Positions 8,783 through 20,100 of a stretch of 64,000 nucleotides of DNA are shown here, piece by piece. The stretch is from positions 21,767-85,766 of the forward strand of contig NZ_JABANE010000028.1 of the NCBI RefSeq assembly GCF_012844305.1, in the 5' to 3' direction. The stretch is from Flammeovirga aprica JL-4. GTDB taxonomy: Bacteria > Bacteroidota > Bacteroidia > Cytophagales > Flammeovirgaceae. How positions within the stretch are numbered: the stretch's first letter is position 1; every line of letters begins with the position of its first letter. The translations under genes were made by a program, and so were the position numbers. The notes beneath the pieces are model-generated. The model was not told the DNA's origin. It did not search any database and saw only the letters and a program-made list of their open reading frames with translations.

Positions 8783-11746
8783 ATGAAACAAATAAGACTA
8801 ACTATACTACTTTATGTAGCATTGTTGCTGAGTCATTGTGTCTCAGCCCAAGTAAAATCCTCTTCAAAAGCGGAGAGCAATTTATCCAGTACTTCCAGCA
8901 ACCTCACTACTCTATTTAATTTTGGAGTACCTTCAATTCTATCACTAAGTACGTTTACTTCAGTAGAACTTGATCAAAATTTTTCCAATCCATTTGAAGA
9001 ACTTGAAGTAGAAACCATCGCAAAATTTCAAAGGAATGAAAGTGTTTGGTCTGAAATACGATGGGTGATACCTGAAGAAACAGCCTTTGATTTTTCCACT
9101 GAGAAAAGCTTTTCAATTGCCCTTTATTTTGATCAACCAAGCAATGACAATGTGAATAAAAATATCTGGTTGATCTTAAGAAAAGATGGTACTACAACTG
9201 ATCAGAAAGTGATGAGAACAGAGATTATCGCTTTTGATCAATGGGATGAATACAGCTTTGATTTTTCTAATTTTACAGCAGAAGAATTAGAAGGATTTAA
9301 TACCGTGTCTTTATTTATAGCACCACAAGATACAGAAGGGCTTTCTACAGGATTATCCGGTTTTATTGCTGAAGTAAAAGGTCCACTTATTTTTTCTGAT
9401 TTTATAATGACGAGTAATGTACTGTCAGAAGATGGAAAAAGCATTGCATTGAATGTATTAAGTGCTCACTCCATTTCATCTTCAGATAATCCTCAATTTG
9501 AAGTGAAAATTAACGATGAAATCGTAAATGTAACATCTATTGATATTCAAGAACAGTCCATTCAATTACATCTTGAGCAAGAGGTCATTTATAATGACAA
9601 AGTAGAATTAAGTTATAAAGGAGGAAGTATAGCGGATAGTGAAGGAAAAGTGTTGAGTTATTTCGAAAATCAATTACTTATCAACACAGTAAGTTATCAA
9701 ATAGAGGAAATTTACAGTTTTGGAGCTGAAAATAATTTCCCAACACTCTCCAATTTCAAGTTACAAACCAATATTGTTGATAACTTTTCAATTACTGAGG
9801 ATGTTCCCCAACAAAAGATAACTGAAATTGTGAAAGAAGAGGACTTACATTCTTATCTGCAGGTCGATTTAAATGGAGTGATTTCCATGCAAAAGGATAA
9901 AGTTTTTAGATGTTATATCTATCAACCTTCACAAGACAATATTCCGACAAACAACAATATCAAGTTGAGGGTTTTGAATACAGAAGATCCGTCTGATTTT
10001 TATACAATTACCCAAAACATCACTGTACAAGACCAATGGGTAGCCTATGAATTTGACTTTTCACAGATCCATTTTCAAGGTGACAGCTATAACCAATTAA
10101 GGATTTTCTTAGGTTCACCAGATATAGATTTTGCAGGAACATCATGTGTTTATTATTTCTCTACTTTAGAAGGACCACCTGTAGCGTATATCAATGATGC
10201 TACATTGTCAGCGATTTCAGTTGATGGACAATCGATAGAAAATTTGGATCCTTATCTATTTGAATACGATTTTGAGATACCTTATACACAAGAGGAGTCA
10301 CCTGTAATAGAAGCAATGCCAAATAATGCAAAAGCGACAGTAGAAGTAATTTCAGCAGAAGAAATACCAGGAATAGCCTCTATACAAGTCACTGCAGAAG
10401 ATGAAACGACTACATTGACTTATCAAGTGAATATTACAAGGGCACTACCTTCCCAAAATACAAATGTGACGTCACTTTCTATAGATGGAAATATATTTAC
10501 AGCGTTTGATCAAGATACTGAATCCTATACATTAGAGTATCCTTTTGGGACGACTTCTATACCTGTTTTGGACTTAAACTTAGAGAGTGATGTAGCTACT
10601 TACAATATTACTTATCCTGAGTCATTGCCAGGTACAATAGAAGTTGTAGTAACGGCTCAAGATCCTCTAGTAAAGAAGGAATATAACTTTGAATTGACTA
10701 TGCATCCTCCTTCTGATAATGTCAATCTTACAGCTATTTATATTGACGGTAAAGAACTGGAAGGTTTTTCTAATGAAGAGGATAGTTATAGTATAATGTT
10801 TGATGTGTCAAATTCATCCGCACCATATATCACATTTGATTTGGAGGATGAAACTACTCACTTCGACATACAACAAGCATGGGAAATTCCGGGAGTAGGT
10901 GTTATTGACCTTACTGCGCAAGATGGAACGAGAAGAGAAATTACAATATCATTTATAGTAAAAGAGTTGCCTTCTTCAGATGCATTAATCACAAGCCTGC
11001 ATTACGATGGAAGCTCAATGGAAGAGTTTAACAGTACAGTATTTGACTATTACTTTACAGTTACTGAAGAAATGCTCCCCGAAAATTTACCAGATATAAC
11101 AGAGATTGTAAAGAGTCATTCAGCCTCAACTTTTACGGTGACAAAAACGGATTTTATTCCGGGCACTACTAAAATAGAAGTGATTGCTGAAGATGGAATA
11201 TCGAAAAATACCTATCAATTTCATTATGGTTTACCAGTCCTTTCGTCCAATGTTCTACTAAAAGAAATTAGAGTAGGCGGTCAATTATTATCAGACTTCT
11301 CCAATGAAATCAACCATTATAATTTGACAGTAGAAGGAACCACAATGCCGGAAATAACTGTTGTGACAGAAGATGAAAAGGCTGAAGTCAATATCATTAA
11401 AGCCACAGCTTTTGGTCAATTAACCTTAATCAATGTGCTGGCAGAAGACGGGGTAACAAAAAATGTTTTTGCACTATTGATCAACAGTACAGCCGATCCT
11501 ATTTTATCATTGGATAGTAGGGATAATGGGATTAAAGTTTACGCAGAAAATGATCATTACTTGATGATTGAACAGACTTCAGCTCATCAAAAATATCAGG
11601 TGTTGGTCTATGACAGCAATGGCAAAATACTGTATCAAGGAGAACATCATCAACCGAAAAATAGAATACCAATCAATGTGAAAGGAGTGGTGATTGTGCA
11701 GGTGATGTTTGAAAGGAATCGGGTAGTAAAAAAAGTTTTGTTATAG
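8783..11746 (+). CDS. Secreted modular protein with five cadherin-like repeats and a T9SS-like C-terminus
   Basis: A 987-residue exported protein with no recognised catalytic domain. After the signal peptide (residues 1-22, HCVSAQ) come two copies of the locus module (about 45-205 and 320-470, each with a W-x-x-Y-x-F-D-F core and ending in KGP or EGP). An Ig-like segment lies between them (SEDGKSIALNVLSAHS...VELSYKGGSIADSEGKVLSYFEN). Five cadherin-like beta-sandwich repeats of ~86 residues follow (about 475-905), each starting S-x-x-x-x-(L/V)-x-x-(L/I)-x-(V/I)-D-G and ending with V-T-A-x-D. The last ~80 residues resemble a T9SS sorting domain (LMIEQ, VYDSNGKILYQG, KKVLL). It is likely surface-attached and glycan-binding. 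It probably belongs to the susCD transcript, although a 180-base hairpin-containing gap precedes it. Confidence 0.75.
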   Translation: MKQIRLTILLYVALLLSHCVSAQVKSSSKAESNLSSTSSNLTTLFNFGVPSILSLSTFTSVELDQNFSNPFEELEVETIAKFQRNESVWSEIRWVIPEETAFDFSTEKSFSIALYFDQPSNDNVNKNIWLILRKDGTTTDQKVMRTEIIAFDQWDEYSFDFSNFTAEELEGFNTVSLFIAPQDTEGLSTGLSGFIAEVKGPLIFSDFIMTSNVLSEDGKSIALNVLSAHSISSSDNPQFEVKINDEIVNVTSIDIQEQSIQLHLEQEVIYNDKVELSYKGGSIADSEGKVLSYFENQLLINTVSYQIEEIYSFGAENNFPTLSNFKLQTNIVDNFSITEDVPQQKITEIVKEEDLHSYLQVDLNGVISMQKDKVFRCYIYQPSQDNIPTNNNIKLRVLNTEDPSDFYTITQNITVQDQWVAYEFDFSQIHFQGDSYNQLRIFLGSPDIDFAGTSCVYYFSTLEGPPVAYINDATLSAISVDGQSIENLDPYLFEYDFEIPYTQEESPVIEAMPNNAKATVEVISAEEIPGIASIQVTAEDETTTLTYQVNITRALPSQNTNVTSLSIDGNIFTAFDQDTESYTLEYPFGTTSIPVLDLNLESDVATYNITYPESLPGTIEVVVTAQDPLVKKEYNFELTMHPPSDNVNLTAIYIDGKELEGFSNEEDSYSIMFDVSNSSAPYITFDLEDETTHFDIQQAWEIPGVGVIDLTAQDGTRREITISFIVKELPSSDALITSLHYDGSSMEEFNSTVFDYYFTVTEEMLPENLPDITEIVKSHSASTFTVTKTDFIPGTTKIEVIAEDGISKNTYQFHYGLPVLSSNVLLKEIRVGGQLLSDFSNEINHYNLTVEGTTMPEITVVTEDEKAEVNIIKATAFGQLTLINVLAEDGVTKNVFALLINSTADPILSLDSRDNGIKVYAENDHYLMIEQTSAHQKYQVLVYDSNGKILYQGEHHQPKNRIPINVKGVVIVQVMFERNRVVKKVLL

Positions 11747-11949
11747 GAATGGTCAATTATAGCTAATTTTCAAACGACTAAAACATTGGGAAGAAGCTTT
11801 GAATATTTAGATGAGATGGAAAATAGCATAAAATAATTTTGAGTTAGATGTAAGGTATTTTGGAAAATAAAATTTCAATAAAGCCCCTTATTTCACTATA
11901 AAACCTTAATTTTACACGTCTTTTTAAGCTTTTTCACCTTATGTATTTT
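11747..11949. other. Intergenic stretch with no recognised gene
   Basis: AT-rich sequence between the 987-residue protein gene and the promoter at 11950. I see no ORF with coding character and no clear terminator. Confidence 0.5.
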
Positions 11950-12007
11950 TAGACCACTCTTTGTAATTTATAGACAATAAAGTTTGTAGGTGTGTGAATT
12001 ACATTTG
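11950..12007 (+). promoter_or_regulatory. Second copy of the susC-type promoter/operator
   Basis: TAGACCA (11950-11956), TTTGTAATTT (11960-11969) and the -7 box TACATTTG (12000-12007) repeat the susC promoter arrangement with the same 51-base spacing. The start codon is 93 bases downstream of the -7 box, leaving a longer 5' leader than at susC. Confidence 0.6.
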
Positions 12008-12099
12008 TTACATAGGAAATCAAAACAATAGGCAAGTTTTAGCCGAACTGTTTAAGAAATAATATTAGATTTTTTTAATCTTTCAATGATTTAACTGAA

Positions 12100-13434
12100 A
12101 TGAAGAATTTTATCTATTTATCACTATTCTGTACTTTTTTACTTTTATCAAGTCAGTCTATTTTTGGACAGACAGTATATCACGGAAAGAATGGTATTGC
12201 TGGTGATTTACAACCTTTCTTAGGAAAACTAAGTACTACACCTTCTCCACTAAATGATGGGGAGTATTCAATGTTTGAAAAAGGTAAAGGTGCATACGGT
12301 GGAGTAACACTTGATTTGCCGGCATTGCTAGACTTATCAGGCAGTAAAGTTTTTAAGGTGACAGCAATGGTGAAAAGCCCTAAAGGTCCACTTAAAAATA
12401 ACACGCTTTTATTGGCAGTAAGAAATGAAGCTAACGATGGAATGACTCAGTTAGCCCAAATACAGAAAGTGACAAAATATGATGAGTGGGTTACTTACTC
12501 ATTTGATGTTTCTGGTAAACCACTTAAAACGGATTACTCGAAATTAGTGTTGATCATGTCTCCTAAAGATGAGGAAGGAGAGGCAGTAGGTGTACAGGTT
12601 TTCCTAAAAGAAATCAGCGGACCTGGCATTACTTCAGAAAATGTATTGCTCAATGCGAAAACAAATTTAGAAGGAAATCAAGTGATCTTAGATGTAGTTA
12701 CAAAAGATGACTTAGATACTAAAACTAAAAAGCCTGTCTTTAAAGTGATCAAAAATGGTTATAAAAATGTAGCTATTGAAAATGTAACTGTAGAGGCAAA
12801 AAGAATTGTCATTGATTTAGAAAAGCCATTTAAAAGAAGTGAAGATGTGAAAGTGTCTTATACAAAAGGTAAAATCACAGATGTAACTGGCAAAGAGATC
12901 AAATATTTCAAGAATCAAGTAGTTAAAAACGAAGTAGAGTTAAAACTATTGAATTATACTGATTTTGGAGGGAATAACACCCACATCAATGGATTAGCCG
13001 CTTATGGGGGAGACTTTAGTGAAGGAGTTGCAGACCCACTTGATGCCAATGCTAAAGTAGGAACTTTCACAAAAGGAAGTGAAGTTTGGTCAGCAATCCG
13101 TTTCAAATTGAATCAAGAGATTGACCCAAAAATCAATACCGTTTTTAAAGTAAAAGTGTATTGTAAAAATCCAGGCAAAGAGGTTACAAATAATAAAATC
13201 TTTTTGACACTTCAGGTTGATAATACAGTAAAGAATCAACTAGTACAAAGCACTAATATTAAAGTATTTGACCAGTGGGTAGAATATGAATTTGACTTCA
13301 CTGGAATGTCACCTAAAGAAGCTACATTTAATAGTGCTTCGATCATGTTAGGAAGCCCTGATAAAGATAGCGACGCTGTAGGTGTTGTCTATTACATCAA
13401 AGACTTAAAAGGTGGAGAATTTATCATGAACTAA
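12100..13434 (+). CDS. Secreted protein made of two locus modules
   Basis: A 444-residue protein with a signal peptide (1-24, SIFGQ) and little else than the recurring modules: one at about 25-175 (DEWVTYSFDVSG ... VFLKEISGPG), an Ig/SwmB-like segment at about 180-285 (VKVSYTKGKITDVTGKEIKYF), and a second module at about 290-440 (FDQWVEYEFDFTGM ... VYYIKDLKGG). There is no T9SS tail or lipobox, so it may be periplasmic or released. It is Lys-rich and repetitive compared with its neighbours. It has its own promoter matching that of susC and a terminator just after the stop, so it may be a separately expressed, abundant binding protein. No named family is recognised. Confidence 0.7.
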   Translation: MKNFIYLSLFCTFLLLSSQSIFGQTVYHGKNGIAGDLQPFLGKLSTTPSPLNDGEYSMFEKGKGAYGGVTLDLPALLDLSGSKVFKVTAMVKSPKGPLKNNTLLLAVRNEANDGMTQLAQIQKVTKYDEWVTYSFDVSGKPLKTDYSKLVLIMSPKDEEGEAVGVQVFLKEISGPGITSENVLLNAKTNLEGNQVILDVVTKDDLDTKTKKPVFKVIKNGYKNVAIENVTVEAKRIVIDLEKPFKRSEDVKVSYTKGKITDVTGKEIKYFKNQVVKNEVELKLLNYTDFGGNNTHINGLAAYGGDFSEGVADPLDANAKVGTFTKGSEVWSAIRFKLNQEIDPKINTVFKVKVYCKNPGKEVTNNKIFLTLQVDNTVKNQLVQSTNIKVFDQWVEYEFDFTGMSPKEATFNSASIMLGSPDKDSDAVGVVYYIKDLKGGEFIMN

Positions 13435-13444
13435 TTGGTAAGGT

Positions 13445-13486
13445 ATTGAATCCCATCTGAAATAGATTTTGAGGGTGGGATTCAAT
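13445..13486 (+). terminator. Hairpin terminator
   Basis: ATTGAATCCCATC (13445-13457) pairs with GGTGGGATTCAAT (13474-13486), followed by a short T-rich run, 10 bases after the stop codon of the 444-residue protein. Confidence 0.75.
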
Positions 13487-13540
13487 ATTTCTCATGATTT
13501 GACCTTGCTTATTTCTCTACTTTTATAATATTAAGTGTTT

Positions 13541-13906
13541 TGTAAACTACGTCTTTGAATATTTATGATATCAGGAAATAAGGAGACTTCCGATGATTTG
13601 AAGACATGAATGACGCTTACGTAATCATTCGCTCTAGCAGGCTTTCTACCCAATTCATTTGGTGGTGCTTTTCCGGCATTGAAGGGAAAAGCGTTAAAAA
13701 TTCCATGTATTGAGCCGTTAAAAATGATTTTCTTGTTTGAGCTTTAGCGAGTTTAAAATCATTTAGGCGAAAGGAATGGAATTTAGCTTTTGACTTCTAA
13801 GCCTTGAATTTTTTGCTTCGTTTTTGTTTCAAGACAAAAATGAAGAGGAAGAATGCTTGAAAGTAGTCTATAGAAAACCGGTAGAAACAAGGATTGATAG
13901 TTTACA
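13541..13906 (+). repeat. REP-headed MITE-like element, copy 1
   Basis: Bounded by perfect 9-base terminal inverted repeats TGTAAACTA (13541-13549) and TAGTTTACA (13898-13906). It contains a diverged REP head (GGAGACTTCCGATGATTTG, GAATGACGCTTACG) and the conserved core: CATTGAAGGGAAAAGCGTTA, GAGCCGTTAAAAATGATTTT, a long hairpin ending AAAATCATTTAGGCG, and the palindrome TTTTTGTTTCAAGACAAAAA. No ORF is conserved between copies. Confidence 0.8.
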
Positions 13907-14128
13907 AAGTACCAAGTTTGTGTAATCACGAACGCTATTTATTGAAAGAACTTTCATCAAAAAAAGTAAACCTTTCAAACCCTATAAATTACACAACACT
14001 ATTCTTCAACTCACAAAATGAAGAAACTATTGAAATGAAATTTTTTGAGCTTTTTTGAATCTCAATTCTTCCCAATAATGAGTTTTAAAACTTTGCTCTA
14101 TGGAATCATAATACCTAATGGTTAAGAA
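13907..14128. other. Leader region of the 2058-residue esterase gene
   Basis: AT-rich sequence with no ORF. A possible -7 box was not obvious; the region probably contains the promoter because a terminator and a repeat element separate this gene from the previous one. Confidence 0.4.
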
Positions 14129-17100
14129 ATGAAATTGAACTTTACGAAATCACTTAAAAAAGACTTTTTAAAATTACTCTGTTTCCTCACGGCTATTGTT
14201 ATGACCAATGCGGTTCAAGCACAAGAGTATACAGGACCGTGGGATTTAGATGTAATAAAAGCAGTTCCCAACTTTGAAACAACCACCACTTCTGCTGTTG
14301 ACGGATTAGAAAGTATTTTCTATGAAAGCATCGATTACAAAGGAGAGGTATCAAAAGTGTATGCTTATTATGGTTTACCATCAACACCAAAGCCAGAAAA
14401 TGGTTATCCTGCTGTAGTATTAGTACATGGCGGTGGCGGTACAGCCTATGATGACTGGGTAAAACTTTGGAACGATAGAGGATTTGTCGCTATCTCCATG
14501 GATTTAGAAGGGCACATTCCTTCATTAGATGATTCAGCAGAAAGAGCAACTTTTGATGGAGCAGGTCCGGCAAGGACAGGTGTTTTTCATGACAATGCAT
14601 TACCAATCGATGAACAATGGTACTATCATGCAGTAGCACAAATCATCAAAGCACATTCGTTAATTGCCTCTTTTGATGAAGTAGATGCCACTAAGATTGG
14701 TATTGCAGGCGTAAGCTGGGGAGGTATGTTGACGAGTACAGTTGCAGGTTTGGATTTACGTTTTAAATTCGCGATCCCAATCTATGGATGTGGTTTCCTA
14801 AAAGGAACGGACGGACATATGGGTAATAGTTTGGCTTCTACTGATCAAGATTATGTAAACAATGCCATGACAAATTATGAGGCATCTGCATATCTACATC
14901 AAGCCACTATGCCAATGCTTTTCATGAACGGAGCCAATGATGCACATTTCCCATTACCTGCCACAATGGATTCAAAAAATGCCATTCAAGGTGATGCTTA
15001 TACATTTATCAAAGATGGTTTTGGTCACGGGCATTCGGTAGCATGGAACGAAGAAGAAAGCTATATTTTTGCAGATAGAATTATCAATGGCGGTACACCA
15101 TTATTAGAAATTGATGTACCTGCTTATACTGATGGAACCAATACAATGTCGGTCAATGTGACGGATGCAGGTGCAGGTATTCAATCCGCAACATTCTATT
15201 ATACAACGGACAGATCGGAAGTATGGAGTAGTAAAACATGGAGTTCCATGCCTGCAACGGTCAATGGTGCTACCGTTTCAGCCGTAGTACCTGACAATAC
15301 TTACGCTTCTTATTTTTTAATTACAGATAATAGTACCTTCAATTTAACATCAGATGTACACCGTTTTAAATCATCAGATGCTTCTATTTCAGGTTTAAAA
15401 GTAGGTGAAAGTACAATCGAAAATTTTGATGCAGGAACTTCAGCCTATACTTTTGAATTACCTTATTCAACAAGTGCATTACCGGCAATTACAGCAATCA
15501 CAAATGATTACAGTGCTACGGTAGAAGTAACTGCAGGAGAGGAGTTGCCAACTACAGCTACAGTAGTGATCACATCAGAAGACGGAACACAAGAATCAAC
15601 GTATACGATTGCACTTACTATGGCTTCTGAAGAAGATGTATTGTTTTCTTATTATGAAGATGGACAATCTGAAATTGCAGAGGTAAGCTATATTTTAATG
15701 ACGCAAGATACAGAAGCACAAGACCCAACTTTAGGTCCATGTAGCACAGCCAATTTATTAACAAGATTGGATGGAAGGTATGCTAATGTGGCATTTACTA
15801 TTGATGGAAAAATTGACTTTTCAGAAGCGACTCATTTCAAAATAAGAATGTATGTCGAAGACCCTGGTAAAACGTTGACCAATAATGAATGTGCAATTGC
15901 ATTACGTCAAGACAATGAATCAGCAACTCAGTATCTCCTTAATTTCCCAATTGAAAAATTTGATGAATGGGTAGATTACACCATCGAAGTTAACCCTAAC
16001 GCTTTCAAGGAAGAGGTGGAGTATATGAATACGTTCTATTTCTTCCCTATAATTAATGATCTAGCGGAAGAAGGAGGTGGAATGAAGTTCTATATTGACA
16101 AAATTCAAGGGCCAAAAATTCTGCAGGACCAAGTGAAACTGAAAGGTGAAACTTCGGATGAAGGTAAGATGATTACGATTTCGGCCCAATCGCATACACC
16201 TATTAGCAATATTGAGAATCCTGAATTCCAATTGATGGTCAATAACGTAGCAGTAGGGATAGAAAGAGTGAAGGTGAAAAATCAAATTATTGAATTGATT
16301 CTGGAAGAAACGGTAAAAGCAGGTCAAGCGATACAACTTACTTTCACAGGTGGAACTATTACAGACGAATTAGGAAATTCAATTGCGGTCAACACCATTC
16401 TACCAGTAGAAAATAATACATCAGCAGATCATTCTTTATATTCTCTATACAATGTGGGAGGAGCATCTATTTTGGATTTTGCTTTTGTGAGTTCTGCAAC
16501 GGTCGACGAAAACGCTCAAAACCCTGATACAAATGGTTACCCTGAAGAAATTGTAGCCAAATATGTAAGAGAAGACCGTCAATGGTCAGAGATGCGATGG
16601 GATTTGCCAGCAGGGTCACAATTTGATTTCACAAGTACAAAAACAGTATCGATTAAAGTTTATGTAGAAGATACTGGAATTGAGAATTTGAATAAGAATG
16701 TTCAGATGATCTTGAAAAAAGACAATGATTCACCTACACAAAAGTCTCTTCTAGGGACATTAAGATGCTTGGATACATGGCAGGAGTATCAATTTGACTT
16801 TTCGAATTTTACCACTGAAGAATTAGAAGGTTATAATTCCATTTCCTTTTACTTTGGAGCAAATGATAGTGATCCAGATTTTACTGCCACAGGCATGGTG
16901 ACTTACTTTGATGACTTAAGAGGACCAAAAGTAATATCAGATAATATTATTACTTCTTTGAATACTGATGTCAGCGGAGGAAAAGTGGTGATGGATGTAG
17001 TAAGTTTAGCATCGTTAGCGAGCATAGAGAATGCTGTATTTGAGTTGAAGGTGAATGGTTCAGCAGTAGCACATCAAGTCGTAGAGTTGGAGAATACAAT

Positions 17101-20100
17101 TGAATTTAGAGTAGAAGAACCGATCAGTTATGGTAGTGATGTAACTTTAAGTTATGTATCAGGTACAATTACGGATCAGGACGAAAAGACACTGAGCTAT
17201 TTTAATGATAGAGAAGTGATAAATAGAGCACAAGCTTATACTGAGATAATCTACTATAATGATGGTTCTGACAATGAGAACTTGTCTTTCTTTAACCCTT
17301 ATAAGGTAGTCACTTCATCAGCGGATAATCCTTCATTAACTGGTATCTCTCAAAGTGCTAGAGTGACAAAAGTGGTAAAAGAAGAAAACGCACACTCACA
17401 AGTACAGATTTTATTCAATGGTCATTTCGAAACGGATATTGATAAAGTAGTCAAACTAAAAGTATATCAAGAAACCTCTGATGATGGTTTATATTCGGAT
17501 AAAAATAGTTTGAGAGTGAGATTAAGAAATAATTCGAATAATGCTAATATTACATTATCTCAAGATATTCTAGTTCAAGACCAATGGGTAGAATATACTT
17601 TCGATTTTAAAGACTTGCTTAATGATGGAGATATTTTTGATCAAATGATCATCTTTTTCGGTCAAGACGCTTCACCTTTCAATGGTAACGATAATGTGTA
17701 TTACATAGATAATGTTAAAGGACCAAGAGTCAGTTCTGATGATGATAAAAGATTATCCGCATTGATTGTTGATGGTGAAGGCATTGAAGATTTTTCATCA
17801 GATCAAATTAATTATGCTATCGAACTACCTTATGGTTATGAAGGTTTTCCAAATGTAGTTGCTAAAACGGTCAATGGAGAAGCATCTTATGAAGTGATTC
17901 ACCCAGAAACAATTCCGGGTTCAACTGCAGTAAGAGTAACAGCAAAAGATAATTCAACTCTTGATTACAATCTGTCATTCAACATTGCAATCCCATCAAA
18001 TGATGCTACAATCACAGAGTTACTTTTGGATGATGTACTAATAAATGGTTTCTCAGCAGATGTTACAGAATATAACGTTGAATACCCTTATGGCTCGACT
18101 AATATTCCTACTGTTACGGCGGAGGCAAATGATGATTTGGCATCATTAGAAGTAACCAATGCGGTTGCTCTACCGGGAAAAGCAGAGGTAACTGTTACAG
18201 CACAAAGTGGCATTGAAAAAGTATATACGGTGAACTTTACCGTTACTCCACCTTCAGACGATAACACATTATCAACGTTATTGGTAGACGGTACATTGAT
18301 CGCAGATTTTGATGCCTCAACAGAGAGTTATACTATAGAGTTACCTTATGGATCAACAGAAATTCCAGTAGTTACAGCGACAAAAAATAATGCAACGGCG
18401 TCATTGGTGATCTCAGAAACGACAGAATTGCCAGGTGCATCTACAGTGATAGTAACAGCACAAAGTGGAGCCGAAAAAGTTTATATTGTAAACTTCACAT
18501 ACACCGCTCCATCAGAAGATAATACATTATCAGAATTGTTGGTTGATGGTACATTGATCACGGATTTTGATGCCTCAACAGAGAGTTATACTATTGAATT
18601 GCCTTATGGCTCAACAGAAATTCCTGTAGTTACAGCGACTTTAAACGATGAAACGGCATCATTAGTGATCTCAGAAACGACAGAATTGCCAGGTTCTTCT
18701 ACCGTAACAGTGACAGCTCAAAGCGGTGCAGAAAAAGTTTATACAGTAAACTTCACTTACACCGCACCATCAGAGGATAACACTTTATCAGCTTTATTGG
18801 TAAACGGTAATTTGATCGCAGATTTTGATGCTTCAACAGAAAGCTACACTATAGAGTTGCCTTTTGGAACGATTGAGGTACCCGTAGTTACAGCGACAAA
18901 AAATGATGAAACAGCTTCATTATCAATTTCAGAAACGACAGAATTACCAGGTACATCTACTGTCACAGTAACAGCTCAAAGTGGTGCAGAAAAAGTATAT
19001 ACAGTGAACTTTACCATCACTTCACCATCAGAAGATAATTCATTAACAGCCTTGTTGGTCGATGGAACATTAATTACTGGTTTCGATCCACTAGTTCAAA
19101 ACTATACAATTGAATTACCTTATGGAACGACAGTAACCCCAGTAGTGACAGCCACGAAAAATAGTGAAACAACTACGCTTGTAATAGAAGAAACAACAGA
19201 ATTGCCAGGTACAACTACTGTAACTGTTACTGCTCAGAATGGAGCTGAAAAAGTATACTCTGTCATCTTTGAAGTAGCTGATCCTTCTACAAATACAAAC
19301 TTGACATCCTTATCAGTTGATGGCGAAACAGTTGAAAACTTTGATCCAGCGGTATTACAATATACCGTAGCATTACCAATGGGAACTTCAGAAGTGCCTC
19401 ATTTGTCAGCTGTATTGGAAGATGAAAATGCTAGTTATACCATAGAAAATACAACAGTGCTTCCAGGACAATCTACGGTAACTGTGGTTGCTGAGGACGG
19501 TGAAACACAAGCAGTTTATGTAGTAGAATTCATTTATGATGAAACGCTATCAAGTAATGCATCATTGAAAGAACTGCTATTAGACAATACTTTGATAGAA
19601 GGTTTCGATGCAGATGTAGTTACGTATACTGTTCATCTTCCTTATGCCTCTTCTGTACCTGTAGTAACTGCTAGTGCTGTTCACGATATGGCAACCGTAA
19701 CAGTTGGCGAACTATCAGAAGATAATAAGGTATTGATAGAAGTTCTTGCAGAAGATCAGGTTACAATACAAGAATATAGCATTCAGTTTACATTCGAAAC
19801 AGCCTCATCTAATGCGAATCTAACCGATATTCTTATTGGAGGTACAAGTTTAGAAGGCTTTAAAATAGATTCACTCAACTACTCTTATCAGTTAACTTCT
19901 TCAGTGATTCCTTCAATTGAAGCGGTGTTGGAAGATGAATTAGCAGATGTCGAGATCTCTGAAGTAACTGAAGCAGGAAAAGTAGCAATCATTACAGTGA
20001 CGGCACAAGATGGTGTGACTAAGAGTGTTTATTCAATATTATTCTTAGAAAATCAAGAACCACCACTTTCTGTAGAAGAAGAGTTGGCTAATATCAAAGT

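Noticed and set aside
18254..19285. Assembly duplication as cause of the tandem repeats
   Set aside because: The units differ at scattered positions, so they are real repeats, although copy number should be verified with long reads.
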